DNA of 64,000 bases from Narthecium ossifragum (taxonomy: Eukaryota; Streptophyta; Magnoliopsida; Dioscoreales; Nartheciaceae): positions 18,817,897 to 18,881,896 of the forward strand of contig OY986975.1 of NCBI GenBank assembly GCA_963920575.1. The letters are read 5' to 3'. The notes below the pieces were generated by a model. It saw nothing but the letters and a program-made list of their open reading frames with translations, searched no databases and was not told the origin of the DNA. Below, piece after piece: positions 33,874 to 44,466 of this stretch; the first letter of the stretch is position 1, and every line of letters begins with the position of its first letter. A program made the translations under genes and the position numbers.

Positions 33874-35405
33874 ACATTCCCTCTCCCTCTTCTCTTCTTT
33901 ATTACATGCAAACATAGATGTCTGTGCTGATTGACGCATTATTCTCTTTGTAGGGATTAGTGTCCTCTTTCTCTCTTCTTTAATACTGTTTCTCTCTCTA
34001 GATATAGATATAGGTTTGAAGGGTGGTGTCGGGATATCCCCCAACTCTTTAAACCATCGCTATCACCATCAAACTCCGGGCCAAAACCCTAGAAGGGATT
34101 AGGGAAGCGGATTCCTACCAGGGAGGGAAACGCCAACGTGTGTAAGGGTTGGGTGTGGAGTTGTGTGGCATACTATTTTATGGGGTCGAGGGAAACGGGT
34201 TATGGGCTTGGCGGTACGCAGCTCCGCGGGAGACATGCACGTGGGGTGTCATCTAAGGGGACGTCAAATCATAGTCGTACGTACCCCTCAACCCCCGATT
34301 AGACGGATCATAGGTGGGGGGCCGTTTTGACCTCCACTGTGCCACGGATCACTGTAATGAGATCCTCGGGATCATGCATTCGTCAACCCAAGCAGTTTGA
34401 CTCCCGTGCATGTAAACCTAGATCTCTTCTCCGTTGGTTCCTATGTTATATATACTTACTTATGAAGTAATTAGATGATTCAAATTGGCAATTAGCCTTA
34501 CCTAGTAAAAATATATCATATGTACACATATTCTTCGAAAAAATTGCCTATTAAATTCACTTTATTTTTTATTTTGTAATTTATGATCGTTTCATGTTTT
34601 TATTACAAAACATATCATTTTGGTCAACAATCATTACTTATAAGTTAGGATTTCCGACATGTAAGTAAGTGTTCCGCAAATGACCTATTTTGTATTGAAA
34701 AGAGAAAACAGTCATAAGTTATAAATTTAAAAATACAGTGAATTTAATATATAAATTTATAATTCCATGTTCTTTGTCTATAACGAGATGAATATTGGAA
34801 AAACAAAGGAAATGAGAGAAAATTTTATATGAAGTTTTCCTCTCTGTTTTTTAGGATTAATTCTTTATCTTCTTGACTAGTACTATTGAAGATAACATAA
34901 ACTATTTTAAAGTTCACCATTTTTGTGTGGTTCAAAAGATTGACATCGAAGCTTTCAAAATTGAAAAAAAAAAACAAAAAAAAACCCTAAGGCTCAGTGT
35001 GATCACGTAAGTATGGAGTTGTTCAGTACGCAGGACACTGTGGAGTTAAATGGGATCAACAAATGAAACAAGATTATCACAACCAAAAGTATGGAGTTGT
35101 TTTAAAAGAGTGTTTTCCCTAAACCCTAAACCTAGCTGCTAACCCTAGAGCTAAAACCATGAGCACTCTTTCAATGTGCTCGCGCGTGTATCTATGGAGG
35201 AGGAATAAGGGACATATTGTTCAAAGGAACTTAGGTCAGCCCTACAGTAGATGATGCATATCCATGTGGCCTGTTGGAAATCCTATATGAAGTCAGATGG
35301 GGGAGACGTGACCCTCCGGCATGCATTTAAGAATGGTGCCATCATTGCCTCGCCAGGCCATCATTGCCCAACCCATGTAATAGTTTTGACTACGTTTCAA
35401 AACCC

Positions 35406-35445
<40 letters not shown>

Positions 35446-36420
35446 TCTAGAGAGAGATCGAGTAATATTGGTATCATATATAGTTTTTCTCAAAGTTAGT
35501 ATATGTGGATTCTGGTGTTAAAATGGAGTAAATGCATGTGTGCAGGGACATATGACACTTCTCTTCATTAGTATGGTCTGCTGATCTGCAGAGAATGGCA
35601 TTTTGGGTTGGTCTTTATGGCTGCTTTCGCTGTTGGCTGCCTCTCTTTTGCTCAATCATGCAGAAGCCTTTTGTCTTGTTAACTTGTCTTCTCCTCCTCT
35701 CTGTCCAGTGCCCTCCTCTGCCTTCCCCCACAAACTAACCCATCCAGGGCAGCACCCCCACCCCATCTGCCACTCTCTCTTCAGGGGGGAGAGGAGAGAG
35801 AGAGGGGGGGCTTTAGATAGACTTGTTTAAAGTAGAGATCACGGGCTATTAGGGCTTGGAGGCTTAGAGTGAGACATGTTTTGGAGTAGAGAGAGAAAGA
35901 GAGAGCTAGCTGGGCCAGAAGGGTTCATGAGTGAAAGGAATAAGGGTTTAGACTTCTTTAAAGTATGAATGGTATTAGGGTTTGGAGGCTGCTTAGATCT
36001 TGAAGTAGAGAGAGAAAGAGAGAGTTGGATGAGAAGGGCTCAGAGGGAAGACATGTTCAGAGAGAGAGAGAGAGAGAGAGAGAGTTGAGACTTGTTTGAA
36101 GTAGAGAGCACAGCTTTATAGGTGCTTAACTTTAAAGGGAGGCTTTGTTTAGAAGGAGGAGAGAGAAGGAGAAACTAGGTGAGTTCACTCTAAAGTAAGG
36201 TTTAACTTGAGATGTCTTAAAGTAGAGAGAGACAGAGCTGGCCACAAGGTTTCACAGGTCAGAGCTAGAGAGAGGAGATGATAGCATAAAGGTATTAGAC
36301 TTTAGACCAGATTTATTTGCTTAGAAGGAAGGAGATAGAGAGAAAGATAGACTAGGTGATCTCTCTCCTCTCTCTTAAGTAGGGTGTGTCATGTATGCTT
36401 CATGTAGGGGCTCTGGACGA
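33471..36420. repeat. GA/CT-rich low-complexity region
   Basis: Pure (CT)n or (GA)n runs lie at about 33478-33513, 33598-33630, 33853-33874 (after a run of C), 35408-35440 and 36058-36084. From 35820 to 36370 loosely repeated blocks of about 100 bases contain AGTAGAGAGAGAAAGAGAGAG, GGGTTTAGACTT and similar words. Telo-box-like AAACCCTA words occur at 34080-34095 and 35118-35145. I find no protein gene. A non-coding transcript is possible but unsupported. Confidence 0.55.
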
Positions 36421-37925
36421 CTGGACCTCAGAGATGTATCAATGTCAAACCTTTAAACTGACTCTCGTAACACTTTTTAGGCTTCCATCAAAAGCTTCAT
36501 ATCTAAAGAACTCTTCGTATCTATATATATATATATACTTCTTAATTGTACTTCTTTAATAGTAATAAAACCAAGTTTGTTAGAACCATGCAACACCTGT
36601 GAAACAGTAGTGAAGATCTTGTATGTTTTTTTCCTTCAGATATCAATGGAAAATCTCAACAAACCATTAATATTCATCCGATGAATCTAATCTGAGGAGG
36701 AAAACTTGCTACATTTAAACAAACACTGCCACTATTATGAGCAATACAGCAGAACACTATGTCCATCAACTTGTGGAAACATCAACATAATATCATAGAA
36801 ACAAGCATTAAATTGGAAACAAAGAAAGAGGGGAGATGAAGAGAATCATATCTTCAGGATTCCATGAAAAAATTCAGGTCCCCTCTGTTGATTAATTTAT
36901 ATATCACTGGTCATCAGCAACAAACAAACACCTTTAGTATTACAATCTGCAAAACAACAGCAAAATGAAACATTGGTCATTTGGATCAGGATCAATCAAT
37001 GTAGAGATAAAAAAAAATTATTTAGGTTTTCGGTTTCCGGATTCATTTAACAGCCATATCAAGAGATTGAATCATTGTTTTCAAGTTATAAGGAAATATT
37101 CTATGTTGTCTAAACAGATGCAATTGTGAGCCAATTCAGAGCTGTAAAAATTAAGTTCTAGCCTTTAGCATATGAATCATTGAGTTGTGAGCCAATTCAA
37201 GCATGATCATCTAGGAATAATTTGTAGTTGCCACTTTATGCATTGCAACAGAAGAATTCAATGAAAACTGGATTTTGTTTCAATCCTATAAGAACCAAGT
37301 CATCGACAACTCTTAACACATATAAAGGAGGCCATTAATCCTTTCATAGTTTCAGCTCTTACTGATCTAATAATGATTTAGTTCTCATCTATATATAAGT
37401 TCTCCAGTGAAATAATCCTCTAAAAGAACTGGATATTTGAAATGTTTAGTAATATAAGTTCTCCTCTTCCTTATCAAGCATCTAACACTTAAGTGTTTCT
37501 ATAGAGAGATGTTTCACAGATGACACAAAAATTCACATGTACATTACATGCAATGCAACTTAAAAACTTAATCATGGCTCATAAATAAGACGAAAATGAT
37601 GCCTTAAATATGTTTAAACCTCTGAACAAAGTGATGCCTTCAATACTAGAAGAAGAAGAAGAAGAAGAAGAGATCAATTATAATTCTATATGATTCCTAT
37701 AAATTTTACTCCCAAATTGGACCAACCCTTATCCTTCTCTTTGATCCCTAACAAAGCCTCATACTTGATTTAAAACCTAGACCTGGGTTTTAAATGATGA
37801 ATCCAGTGGATTCAACATCACTTTGAATCATCATCTCATTCTTCCCAAACTTGAAGCAATCTTACGTAGAAATTAACAATGGTTGATAGATATCAGTACC
37901 TTATGGATATCAGAAAGGCTTATCA
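36421..37925. other. 3' flank of the LBD gene
   Basis: AT-rich, probably 3'UTR near 37700-37925 and intergenic beyond. A short (GAA)n run lies at 37647-37670. No gene recognised. Confidence 0.4.
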
Positions 37926-38696
37926 CTACTGAGGCCCAATGCTGTGTCTTTCGTTCCCGGCGGCGGCGCTCGGCTTCATAAACTGTCCGCCGCCAAGCGG
38001 CCCGATACTAGGCACTGATGCATTCATCGCCGCCATGATCCCCGCATCGTACGAACCATTCACTCCGATCCTCCCGGCCATCTCGGCATCATAGTTGTTC
38101 CTCATCATCATCATGTTCTGATCTCTCCCGGCCCCGACGCCGCCGGGGGCAATCGGAAACAGCTGATCCCTGCCGTACCCCATGCCGCCGCCAACACCGA
38201 TCTGTCCCTGACCGAATGCGGCGGCTGCATTGGAGCCGCCGCTGCCGCCGGGGTGTATGCCGAAGGTGGACTGGTACTTGGACAACTCGGACTTGGCGCA
38301 GGAGATCTCCACCTGCAGCTGCCGGAGCTGGTGCTGCAGGAGGGAGATGACGCCGACGCAGCCGTATACGGGGTCGCGCAGCCGCATGTCGGCCTCGTAG
38401 GCGAGGGAGTTGACGGCGTCCTCCCGCTGGTAGGGGTGGAGCTCGTTCAGCAGCTTGGTGACGTTGCTCGCCCCGAAGACCCGGTGGACGTGTATGAACT
38501 TCTGCGGGTTGTCCGGAGGGAAGTACGGCGCGAACACGCAGTCCGGCTGGCACTTCCTGCGGAGGAACTTGCACGCCGCGCACGGCGACGACGAAGAAGA
38601 CGAGGAGGCGGCCGCCGCCGCCGCCATCGACGACGCAGCTGACGTCACCGTCGAGGAGGAGGCGGAGGCGATCGTGGACGACGACGGCGACGCCAT
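37926..38696 (-). CDS. LOB-domain (AS2/LBD) transcription factor, IG1/LBD6 group
   Basis: One coding exon of 256 aa. Residues 1-37 are a Ser/Ala-rich leader. The LOB domain is about 38-140: zinc-finger-like C39-x2-C42-x6-C49-x3-C53 (CAACKFLRRKCQPDC), FAPYFPPDNPQKF, the GAS block (RVFGASNVTKLLNEL), REDAVNSLAYEADMRLRDPVYGC, and the leucine-rich coiled coil ISLLQHQLRQLQ. The tail is Gly/Ala/Met-rich and ends in PLGGGQFMKP and NERHSIGPQ, resembling the C-terminus of monocot IG1/LBD6. Family role: nuclear DNA-binding regulators of leaf polarity and, for IG1, embryo-sac development. The ATG at 38696 (Kozak GACCATGG) is chosen; the in-frame ATG at 38765 lies in a predicted 5'UTR intron. No damage is seen. 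Confidence 0.92.
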   Translation of the reverse strand: MASPSSSTIASASSSTVTSAASSMAAAAAASSSSSSSPCAACKFLRRKCQPDCVFAPYFPPDNPQKFIHVHRVFGASNVTKLLNELHPYQREDAVNSLAYEADMRLRDPVYGCVGVISLLQHQLRQLQVEISCAKSELSKYQSTFGIHPGGSGGSNAAAAFGQGQIGVGGGMGYGRDQLFPIAPGGVGAGRDQNMMMMRNNYDAEMAGRIGVNGSYDAGIMAAMNASVPSIGPLGGGQFMKPSAAAGNERHSIGPQ

Positions 38697-38700
38697 GGTC

Positions 38701-39126
38701 CTGAATCCTTTGGTCCAACCAACCACCAAGTTATAAACAAAGATAGAATTTTTAAGAGGATTCATGAATCTCTCAACTTGAAAACAAAATAGTATTCATG
38801 GAAATGCGATCACGAGAAAAAAGAATGGAATCAAAATCTAAGATACGTGATTCGTATAAAAAATAACGTTCGAAATAAAGATCCTATGAATTTTTTTTTA
38901 TTTACAAAATTAGAAAGTTGTGTGGAGATATCGAAATCAGAGAATTAAAGTTACCATAAAAACGAAGAAATTAAATTAAAGAAGGAGATCGTAAAAGATC
39001 TGTAAAGATCCGAAGAGAAAAATTATAGACCCATTTGACAAAAATTGAGATTAAATTGGAAAAAAAGAGAAATTCATGGATTTGGAGAGAGGAGGAGAGG
39101 ATGGCGGCGGCGCCGGGATTAATTAC
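38701..39126 (-). other. Predicted 5'UTR intron of the LBD gene
   Basis: Minus-strand donor GCAG|GTAATT at 39127/39126 and acceptor GATTCAG|GACCATGG at 38701/38700, leaving the start codon 4 bases into exon 2. A 5'UTR intron is common in AS2/IG1-type genes. Transcript data would decide. Confidence 0.55.
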
Positions 39127-39383
39127 CTGCCTGGATTTATAGACTGTTTTCTCCTTCTCACTCTAGGGAGTGATGGCTGGGTTGTTTCGGACGTAGCTCT
39201 TCCTCCGGTCACGGTGGCACTTCCTCTTCTCTCTCTACACACATCTGCTGGAGAGAGAAAGAGTGACTGAGTAAGTGTCGGAGGGGAGGAGCATCCAAAG
39301 ATGGTGGGCAAGTTTTTAGAGAGAGAAGCTCTGAAGAAGAGAGTGAGTGAGGGAAAGAAGGTGATGGGCGGAGTGGGGAGGGT

Positions 39384-39393
39384 CCATTTATAA
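39384..39393 (-). promoter_or_regulatory. TATA box of the LBD gene
   Basis: Minus-strand TTATAAATGG about 260 bases upstream of the predicted 5'UTR donor. The downstream part is GA-rich leader sequence with CTCTCTCC/GAGAGAG words, which could bind BPC-type GAGA factors. Confidence 0.6.
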
Positions 39394-39591
39394 CCGGTGA
39401 TCTTTAGAGAGAGAAAGAAGAGATAGAGAGAGGGAGATGATGTGTGATTTGATATCATGTTTGTGAGTAAAAGGAAAGGAAAGAGATGGTTAGTGAGAGA
39501 AAGTCCATCCATTCAGAGAGTTTAGAGAGAGAGAGCATAGCCTTGATTTGACTCATTCTCCAACCAAAAGCTTCTTGTGTTGTTTTGGAAA

Positions 39592-39858
39592 CTTTTTGTC
39601 AAATACATATTCACCTTTTCACTTTAAAATCTCTTTTTTATATATTTTTTTTGCATGATAGGACCTTCGTATGTAAGGAACACACGTATAATTTAATACA
39701 CGTACACATATCATGTTACACGTATAATTATTGTTTATACGCGTATTAGTTTATACACGTGTTTTTTACGTGTATGGGGTCTTATTATGTAAAAAAAACA
39801 TAAGATGGGTCCTAAAGTGTAAAAAATGAATACCATGGGTCTCATTTAACAACAAACC
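39592..39858. mobile_element. Palindromic MITE, copy 2
   Basis: Same family as 15311-15598: left TGTCAAATACATATTCACC, right TGAATACC...GGTCTCATTTAACAAC, and inner TAATACACGTA and GTTTATACGCGTATTAG shared with copy 1. It inserted just upstream of the LBD promoter. Confidence 0.7.
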
Positions 39859-39939
39859 CAAGACTTTTCCCACTCCCTCTCTATCATCATCTTTGTTCTC
39901 TCTAGATTATTAGGGCCCTCTCTGAAAATCACACACTAA

Positions 39940-40145
39940 AAACTAAAATCTAGGTGTAGATTCTTGCATGGCAATAAACGTACATATATGAGCAATCTAC
40001 AGATGTTTTAATTCCCCTTTGTTAAACTATATATCTATTAACTCTCTCTTTCCTAAAGGCTTAAGCATTTGGGTTGAGTGGTTAGAGTGTCTCAAATGGT
40101 ATCAGAACAGAGGTTTTAGGTTCAAACATTACTCCCTCCAATAGT
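39940..40145. repeat. Local duplication, block B copy 1
   Basis: Shares about 200 bases in the same orientation with 40497-40700 (TCTTGCATGGCAATAAACGTA..., GGGTTGAGTGGTTAGAGTGT..., ACTCCCTCCAATA). The second half has a tRNA-like wording but no cloverleaf. Confidence 0.75.
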
Positions 40146-40249
40146 CGCCAAATTCGATCGAATCATTTTGGTGTCATGCACAACTATTGATGAATCCAAG
40201 TCATGGATCCGACAAGGTTCAAAGTTTCATTTAGGTGTCGGATTTGATT

Positions 40250-40480
40250 TTCGGTGGTTTTGGGTTCGGTACTATTTTAATATAAATTTTATTTTTAAAA
40301 CATATATAATTTGAAAAAAGAAGATGAAATTTTAAAAATGTATTTATTAATATCTTTTCTCCCTAATGGTTACTTTGAATAAAAATCATGATAAACACGC
40401 CATATAAGGGAAAAAAAATCAAAGAACTGAAGAAATGGTGTGAAGAAATGCTAAATAAGAAAGATTTAAAATGGTGATAA
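40250..40480. repeat. Local duplication, block C copy 1 (uninterrupted)
   Basis: The parts 40265-40345 and 40405-40480 recur at about 55995-56052 + 59536-59546 and 60090-60165. The single ATTTTAAAA at 40328-40336 is the empty version of the site duplicated around the MULE at 56053-59535. Confidence 0.75.
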
Positions 40481-40496
40481 ACGTACATACCTATAA

Positions 40497-40700
40497 ACTA
40501 GGTGTATATTCTTGCATGACAATAAACATACATATATGAGAAATGTACGTTTGATGTTTTAATTTCCTTTTGTTAAATTATATACATATTAACTCTATTT
40601 TTTCCAAAAGCTTAAGCGTTTGGGTTGAGTGGTTAGAGTGTTTCAAATGGTATCAGAGCAGAGGTTTTGACTTCAAACCTTACTCCCTCCAATAATCGCC
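40497..40700. repeat. Local duplication, block B copy 2
   Basis: Second copy of 39940-40145, about 90 percent similar by eye. Confidence 0.75.
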
Positions 40701-40740
40701 TCAGCCGCTATTTAAATTCAATATTCACATGTTAATACCT

Positions 40741-40871
40741 TAACACATCTGCTGGAGAGAGAAAGAGTGACTAAGTGTCGGAGGGGAGGAGCATCCAAAG
40801 ATGGTGGGCAAGTTTTTAGAGAGAGAAGCTATGAAGAAGAGGGTGAGTAAGGGAAAGAAGGTGATGGGCGG
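40741..40871. repeat. Duplicate of the LBD promoter/leader, left part
   Basis: Nearly identical to 39238-39371 (ACATCTGCTGGAGAGAGAAA..., CATCCAAAGATGGTGGGCAA...). It is interrupted at 40871 by the gypsy element; the copy continues at 45687. Confidence 0.9.
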
Positions 40872-42885
40872 TGTGAGGACCTGTCCCTCCATTCCTGTAG
40901 CTCGTTGTTGACCACAAGTGCAATTTGATAAATATAAGAGCGGACGCGATGCTTTCTTTCTCCTTTTTTTCGGATTCCGCTGCGATTGGGCTTAGATCCG
41001 GCGAAATCTTGAGAGGATTTAGGAAGATCCAAGGCTTGGCTTCGTGGATTGAAGCAGCTCTTGTCGAGGTAGGGTTCTACCTACGGATTTAGTTGGGGTT
41101 TCTCATGTTCTTCGTCATTTTCGCCGAGTTCGGGTTTGTTTTGAGTAGATCTCCATGTATAAGTGATGGTTTCCAGTTTTGAAGCCATGAGTAGCTTCGT
41201 GAGCATCAGATCTACCAACCCACCAAGTTTGGTGAAGTTTGATTTGGTTTTTCGGTCGTGATCGCCGTCGAAAGTTGGCCGAAGGGCCGGTTGGGATCGA
41301 TCCAAGTTGCACTCAAGATGTCTGTTCACTGGTGGAAGTCGGATCGATCCATGGGTATGTTTGGATCGATCCAGTGTTTCCCAGGAACAGTGTCCGAGGG
41401 TAACAGAGAATGGCTTTCTTGGTTTTTCCGAGTCAGATCGATCTAAGGACAAGTTGGATCGATCCGAGTATGTTGGATCGATCCGACTTACCCTCGGATC
41501 GATCCAAGGACAAGTTGGATCGATCCGAGGGCAAGTTGGATCGATCCGAGTATGTGGGATCGATCCAACGTGCACCAGAATGCATTTTTGAGGCTGTGTT
41601 GCCCGCGGGGCTTCATATGTATGCGGTTTTGGCGGTCTTGCCCGCTGGGCTTGCCATGTTAGTTTGTTTACCGCTTTGATGGCATGTTTAGCGATTTTCT
41701 TATAAACTGTTGTGTGTTACCGCTTTGTGGTTGAACCGGGAGAGCGATGACTCCCGGGTTTGTGTAGAATAAATGGGTTGACGGTATGCCCTTTTATAGC
41801 TTTGTGGTTAACCGAGGGAGTCATGACCCTCGGGAATGTTTAGTATAAATGGGCCGAATGTGTACCCTTGTTTGTTGCATGTTTATATAGTTGTATTGCC
41901 TAGCTTCCTTGTGCATTAGAAGCATGTTAGGCTAGGCGTAGGCGGTGGTTGACCGTCGATCCGGGCACTCGGGTAGCTCGGATCTAGACTCCTGTATCGA
42001 TTGCTAAGAGGTGGATGTCGTTACCCCGACATGTGTCGTCATGCTTGGTATCCAGCATGGGTAAGGGTGTTTAACATGTGCTGAGGTTCTCTCTATTTGT
42101 GGCGGGAGAGGGTTACATGGACAGGCACCCTGGGGGTATCGATGGGATTTATGGGCTCCCTGGCAAGCCTTAGCTTTGATTTGGAGTCTAGAGGTCGGGT
42201 TAGCTCTATGGCTTTGAGTACTGAGAGTTGGTTGTCATAACCACCGTAGTTCCGCCAAGTGTGGAGATCCCGTTTGGAGAGGGGTGTCCTACTGGTATCG
42301 TCATGTCCACCCTGTGTCAGGGATTGTCGGAAGTGTCCAGCCTTGAACAGTGGTTGTCAGAGGGACATACTTTGGACAGGTACCCTTCGGGTTATTGACA
42401 GGATTTGTGGGGTCCTTGGCAGGCCTCAGTACTTGGCACAGAGTTAGTTCAGTTACAATTTTCCCTTCCTTGTGTGTGTGTCGTAGAGTAGAACACTGCT
42501 GAGCTAGTGCTCACTCCTACCCGGGTTGCGTTTGCAGGTGCAGGTACCAGATCTCCTTCGGTGGGCCCCAGTTACTCATCCTGCGGCGGCGCGTCGACGT
42601 CAGGACATGCTTGAGGGTCAGGATGGCTTCTGCTGTGCCTTTCGGGAGTCTGATGATGATGTAACTTTTTGAGGTTTTTGACATCTTTTGTACATGAGGA
42701 TTGTTTTATGTAAATCTTGATGTAACTCTTATGTATGTACAGTTTTTGTAATAATAGTAGTTGTTAGATTTACTTCTGTCATCTGTTTGTTTATTTGTAA
42801 CTGTTTTCGCCAATTTGATGTAGTAGATGTAGGAACCCCCTCTCGTGTCCCGGTCCGGATGGGTTTTCTGGGCCGTGGCGCGATA
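40872..42885 (+). repeat. 5' LTR of gypsy element 1 (2014 bp)
   Basis: Paired with 44467-45686. It lacks about 250 bases present near the start of the 3' LTR (equivalent of 44525-44800) but keeps about 1.1 kb (41600-42685) missing from the 3' LTR. It contains ten GGATCGATCC-type palindromes at 41290-41575. Confidence 0.9.
41290..41575. repeat. Array of GGATCGATCC palindromes, 5' LTR
   Basis: About ten copies of TGGATCGATCC(A/G), separated by 7-35 bases, most exact 10-bp palindromes (near 41297, 41340, 41369, 41435, 41457, 41475, 41495, 41517, 41538 and 41557). Confidence 0.95.
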
Positions 42886-42888
42886 ACT

Positions 42889-42900
42889 TGGTATCAGAGC
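42889..42900 (+). other. Primer-binding site of gypsy element 1 (initiator tRNA-Met type)
   Basis: TGGTATCAGAGC three bases after the 5' LTR, complementary to the 3' end of plant initiator tRNA-Met, as usual in gypsy elements. Confidence 0.85.
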
Positions 42901-43090
42901 ATAGGTTGTAGATCCCAGGGAATAGGATCAGGATTCGGTTAAGATGAGCGTGGGTTGGGATAGTTCTAGGATTATAACATCCATGTTTGCTTGATTTTCT
43001 TTTTCCGCTGAATGTGTTTGTTTCTCTTTGCTGAGTGCTGTTTGTTGTGGTCTTTGACGAGTGGAACTCGTGTTTCTGTTATTGGTACAG

Positions 43091-44400
43091 ATGGCGAGGC
43101 AGTCTGACAGTCCTCCCAGTTTGGACCGAGGCGAGCGCGGCCCGGCAGGCTTCTGAGGCCGAGGAGCATCAGCTGAGGCCGAGGAGCATCATCGCCATAC
43201 CTATGTACCAATAGCAGAGGCAGACTCAACGGTGGGCGACGAGGTGGAGGTTTCCTTCCACCACATGGAGGTTCCCCCGCCCGTTGTTAGGCGTTCCTTA
43301 ATAGCTGAGGTTCTCGAGTTTCGTCGTTTGGACCCGCCGAGGTTCAACGGCAGGAGTGGAGACCCGTCAACGGCTGAGGAGTGGCTCGAGGGAGTCACCA
43401 GTTTGCTCGACCTTCTGTTTGGCGACGACAATCCCCTCCGGATTAGACTCGCGGTGCTCCAGCTTGAGGGAGATGCCAGAGACTGGTGGCGCACAGCTCA
43501 GGCCATCAGAGCTGGAGGGGAGCAGCCGTCCTGGGAGGGCTTTCGTACATCCTTCCTCAACGCTTACTTCCGTTACTCTACGCGGGTGGCGTTGGCAGAA
43601 GAGTACCTCAGTCTCACCCAGGGTGCTCGTACTGTGCAGCAGTATGCCACCAGCTTCACTCACTTGGTCCGGTACGCTGGGCCAATGGCAGTTGACCCTA
43701 CCGCCCGAGCCCAGCACTTTGAGAGAGGGCTCCGAGAGGAGATCAGGAGGCTGATCGCCGCGCGCCAGGCGACCACCTACTCGACGGTGTTGGGTGCTGC
43801 GTTGGCAGTGGAGCCTCATTGCCAGGAGAGGCCGAGGACTATCTAGACGGTACCAGTGGCAGGTGGGGGAGGTGGTGAGCAGTCTCGGGGTTCTCAGGGT
43901 CGTAGAGACCAGCACAGGAGACCCGCGCATCAGCAACAGCAGCGTCAGCAGCCGTACTCGCAGCAGTACCAGCAGCAGCTGCCCTACCAGGACGACCAGC
44001 TTCTTCTGACGGCGGGACCCACATAGCAGACTCCCTGGGAGGGAGGCCAGGGACAGCGACAGCAGTCGGAGCGTGGACCAGCACTGTATTTCCACTGTAA
44101 GCAGCCGTGACACTTCCGCATGGACTGTCCGCTGCGGGGCGCGCAGGGTGCGACACCGCAGGGAGGTCGAGGCGGAGGGTCTTGGGCTGGGCAGGGACAG
44201 AGAGGTGGGGATGGGCGAGGCTGTAGCGGAGGCAGAGTCAGAGCAGATAGTGGGGGACATGTGTTTGCCCTACCTGACCGCCCCTACGCAGACGAGGTGC
44301 AGCCGTCCTACCATAGTTACCAGTCTCGGCAGCCGCTCCCACTGACCGTGTTGTCGTCCTTCTCCAGAGGTATCTTTTGTCTTGTCTTCTAGTGTAGCTG
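43091..44400 (+). pseudogene. Decayed gag (and start of protease) of gypsy element 1
   Basis: One reading frame from ATG 43091 shows gag features: FRRLDPPRFNGRSGDPS, AEEWLEGV, LEGDARDWWRTAQA, FRTSFLNAYFR, YLSLTQGARTVQQYATSF, FERGLREEIRRLIAA, then a Gln/Arg-rich stretch and a degenerate zinc knuckle (HCKQP...HFRMDCP). In-frame stops lie at 43154-43156, 43844-43846, 44024-44026 and 44108-44110, the last inside the knuckle, whose first Cys is also lost. The following ALPDRPYADEVQP is the linker to protease, truncated by the pol deletion. Confidence 0.85.
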
Positions 44401-44466
44401 TTTTGTTGTTTTCGAGCCCTACCTTTATCGAATCTCGGGACGAGATTTCTTTTAAGGGTTTTAGGA

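Noticed and set aside
33664..33930. Small Ser/Pro/Leu-rich frame near CT repeats
   Set aside because: Low-complexity translation, no domain, no supporting splice or promoter signals.
35400..36420. Possible MIR156/MIR529-type precursor because of GAGAGAG-rich sequence
   Set aside because: No mature miRNA sequence and no matching star strand found.
38253..38736. Plus-strand and alternative minus-strand frames over the LBD gene
   Set aside because: Shadows of the conserved LOB-domain frame.
40080..40130. tRNA gene suggested by GGTTGAGTGGTTAGAG and GGTTCAAAC
   Set aside because: Acceptor and anticodon stems do not pair; it recurs at 40615 as part of a local duplication, so at most a tRNA-like repeat.
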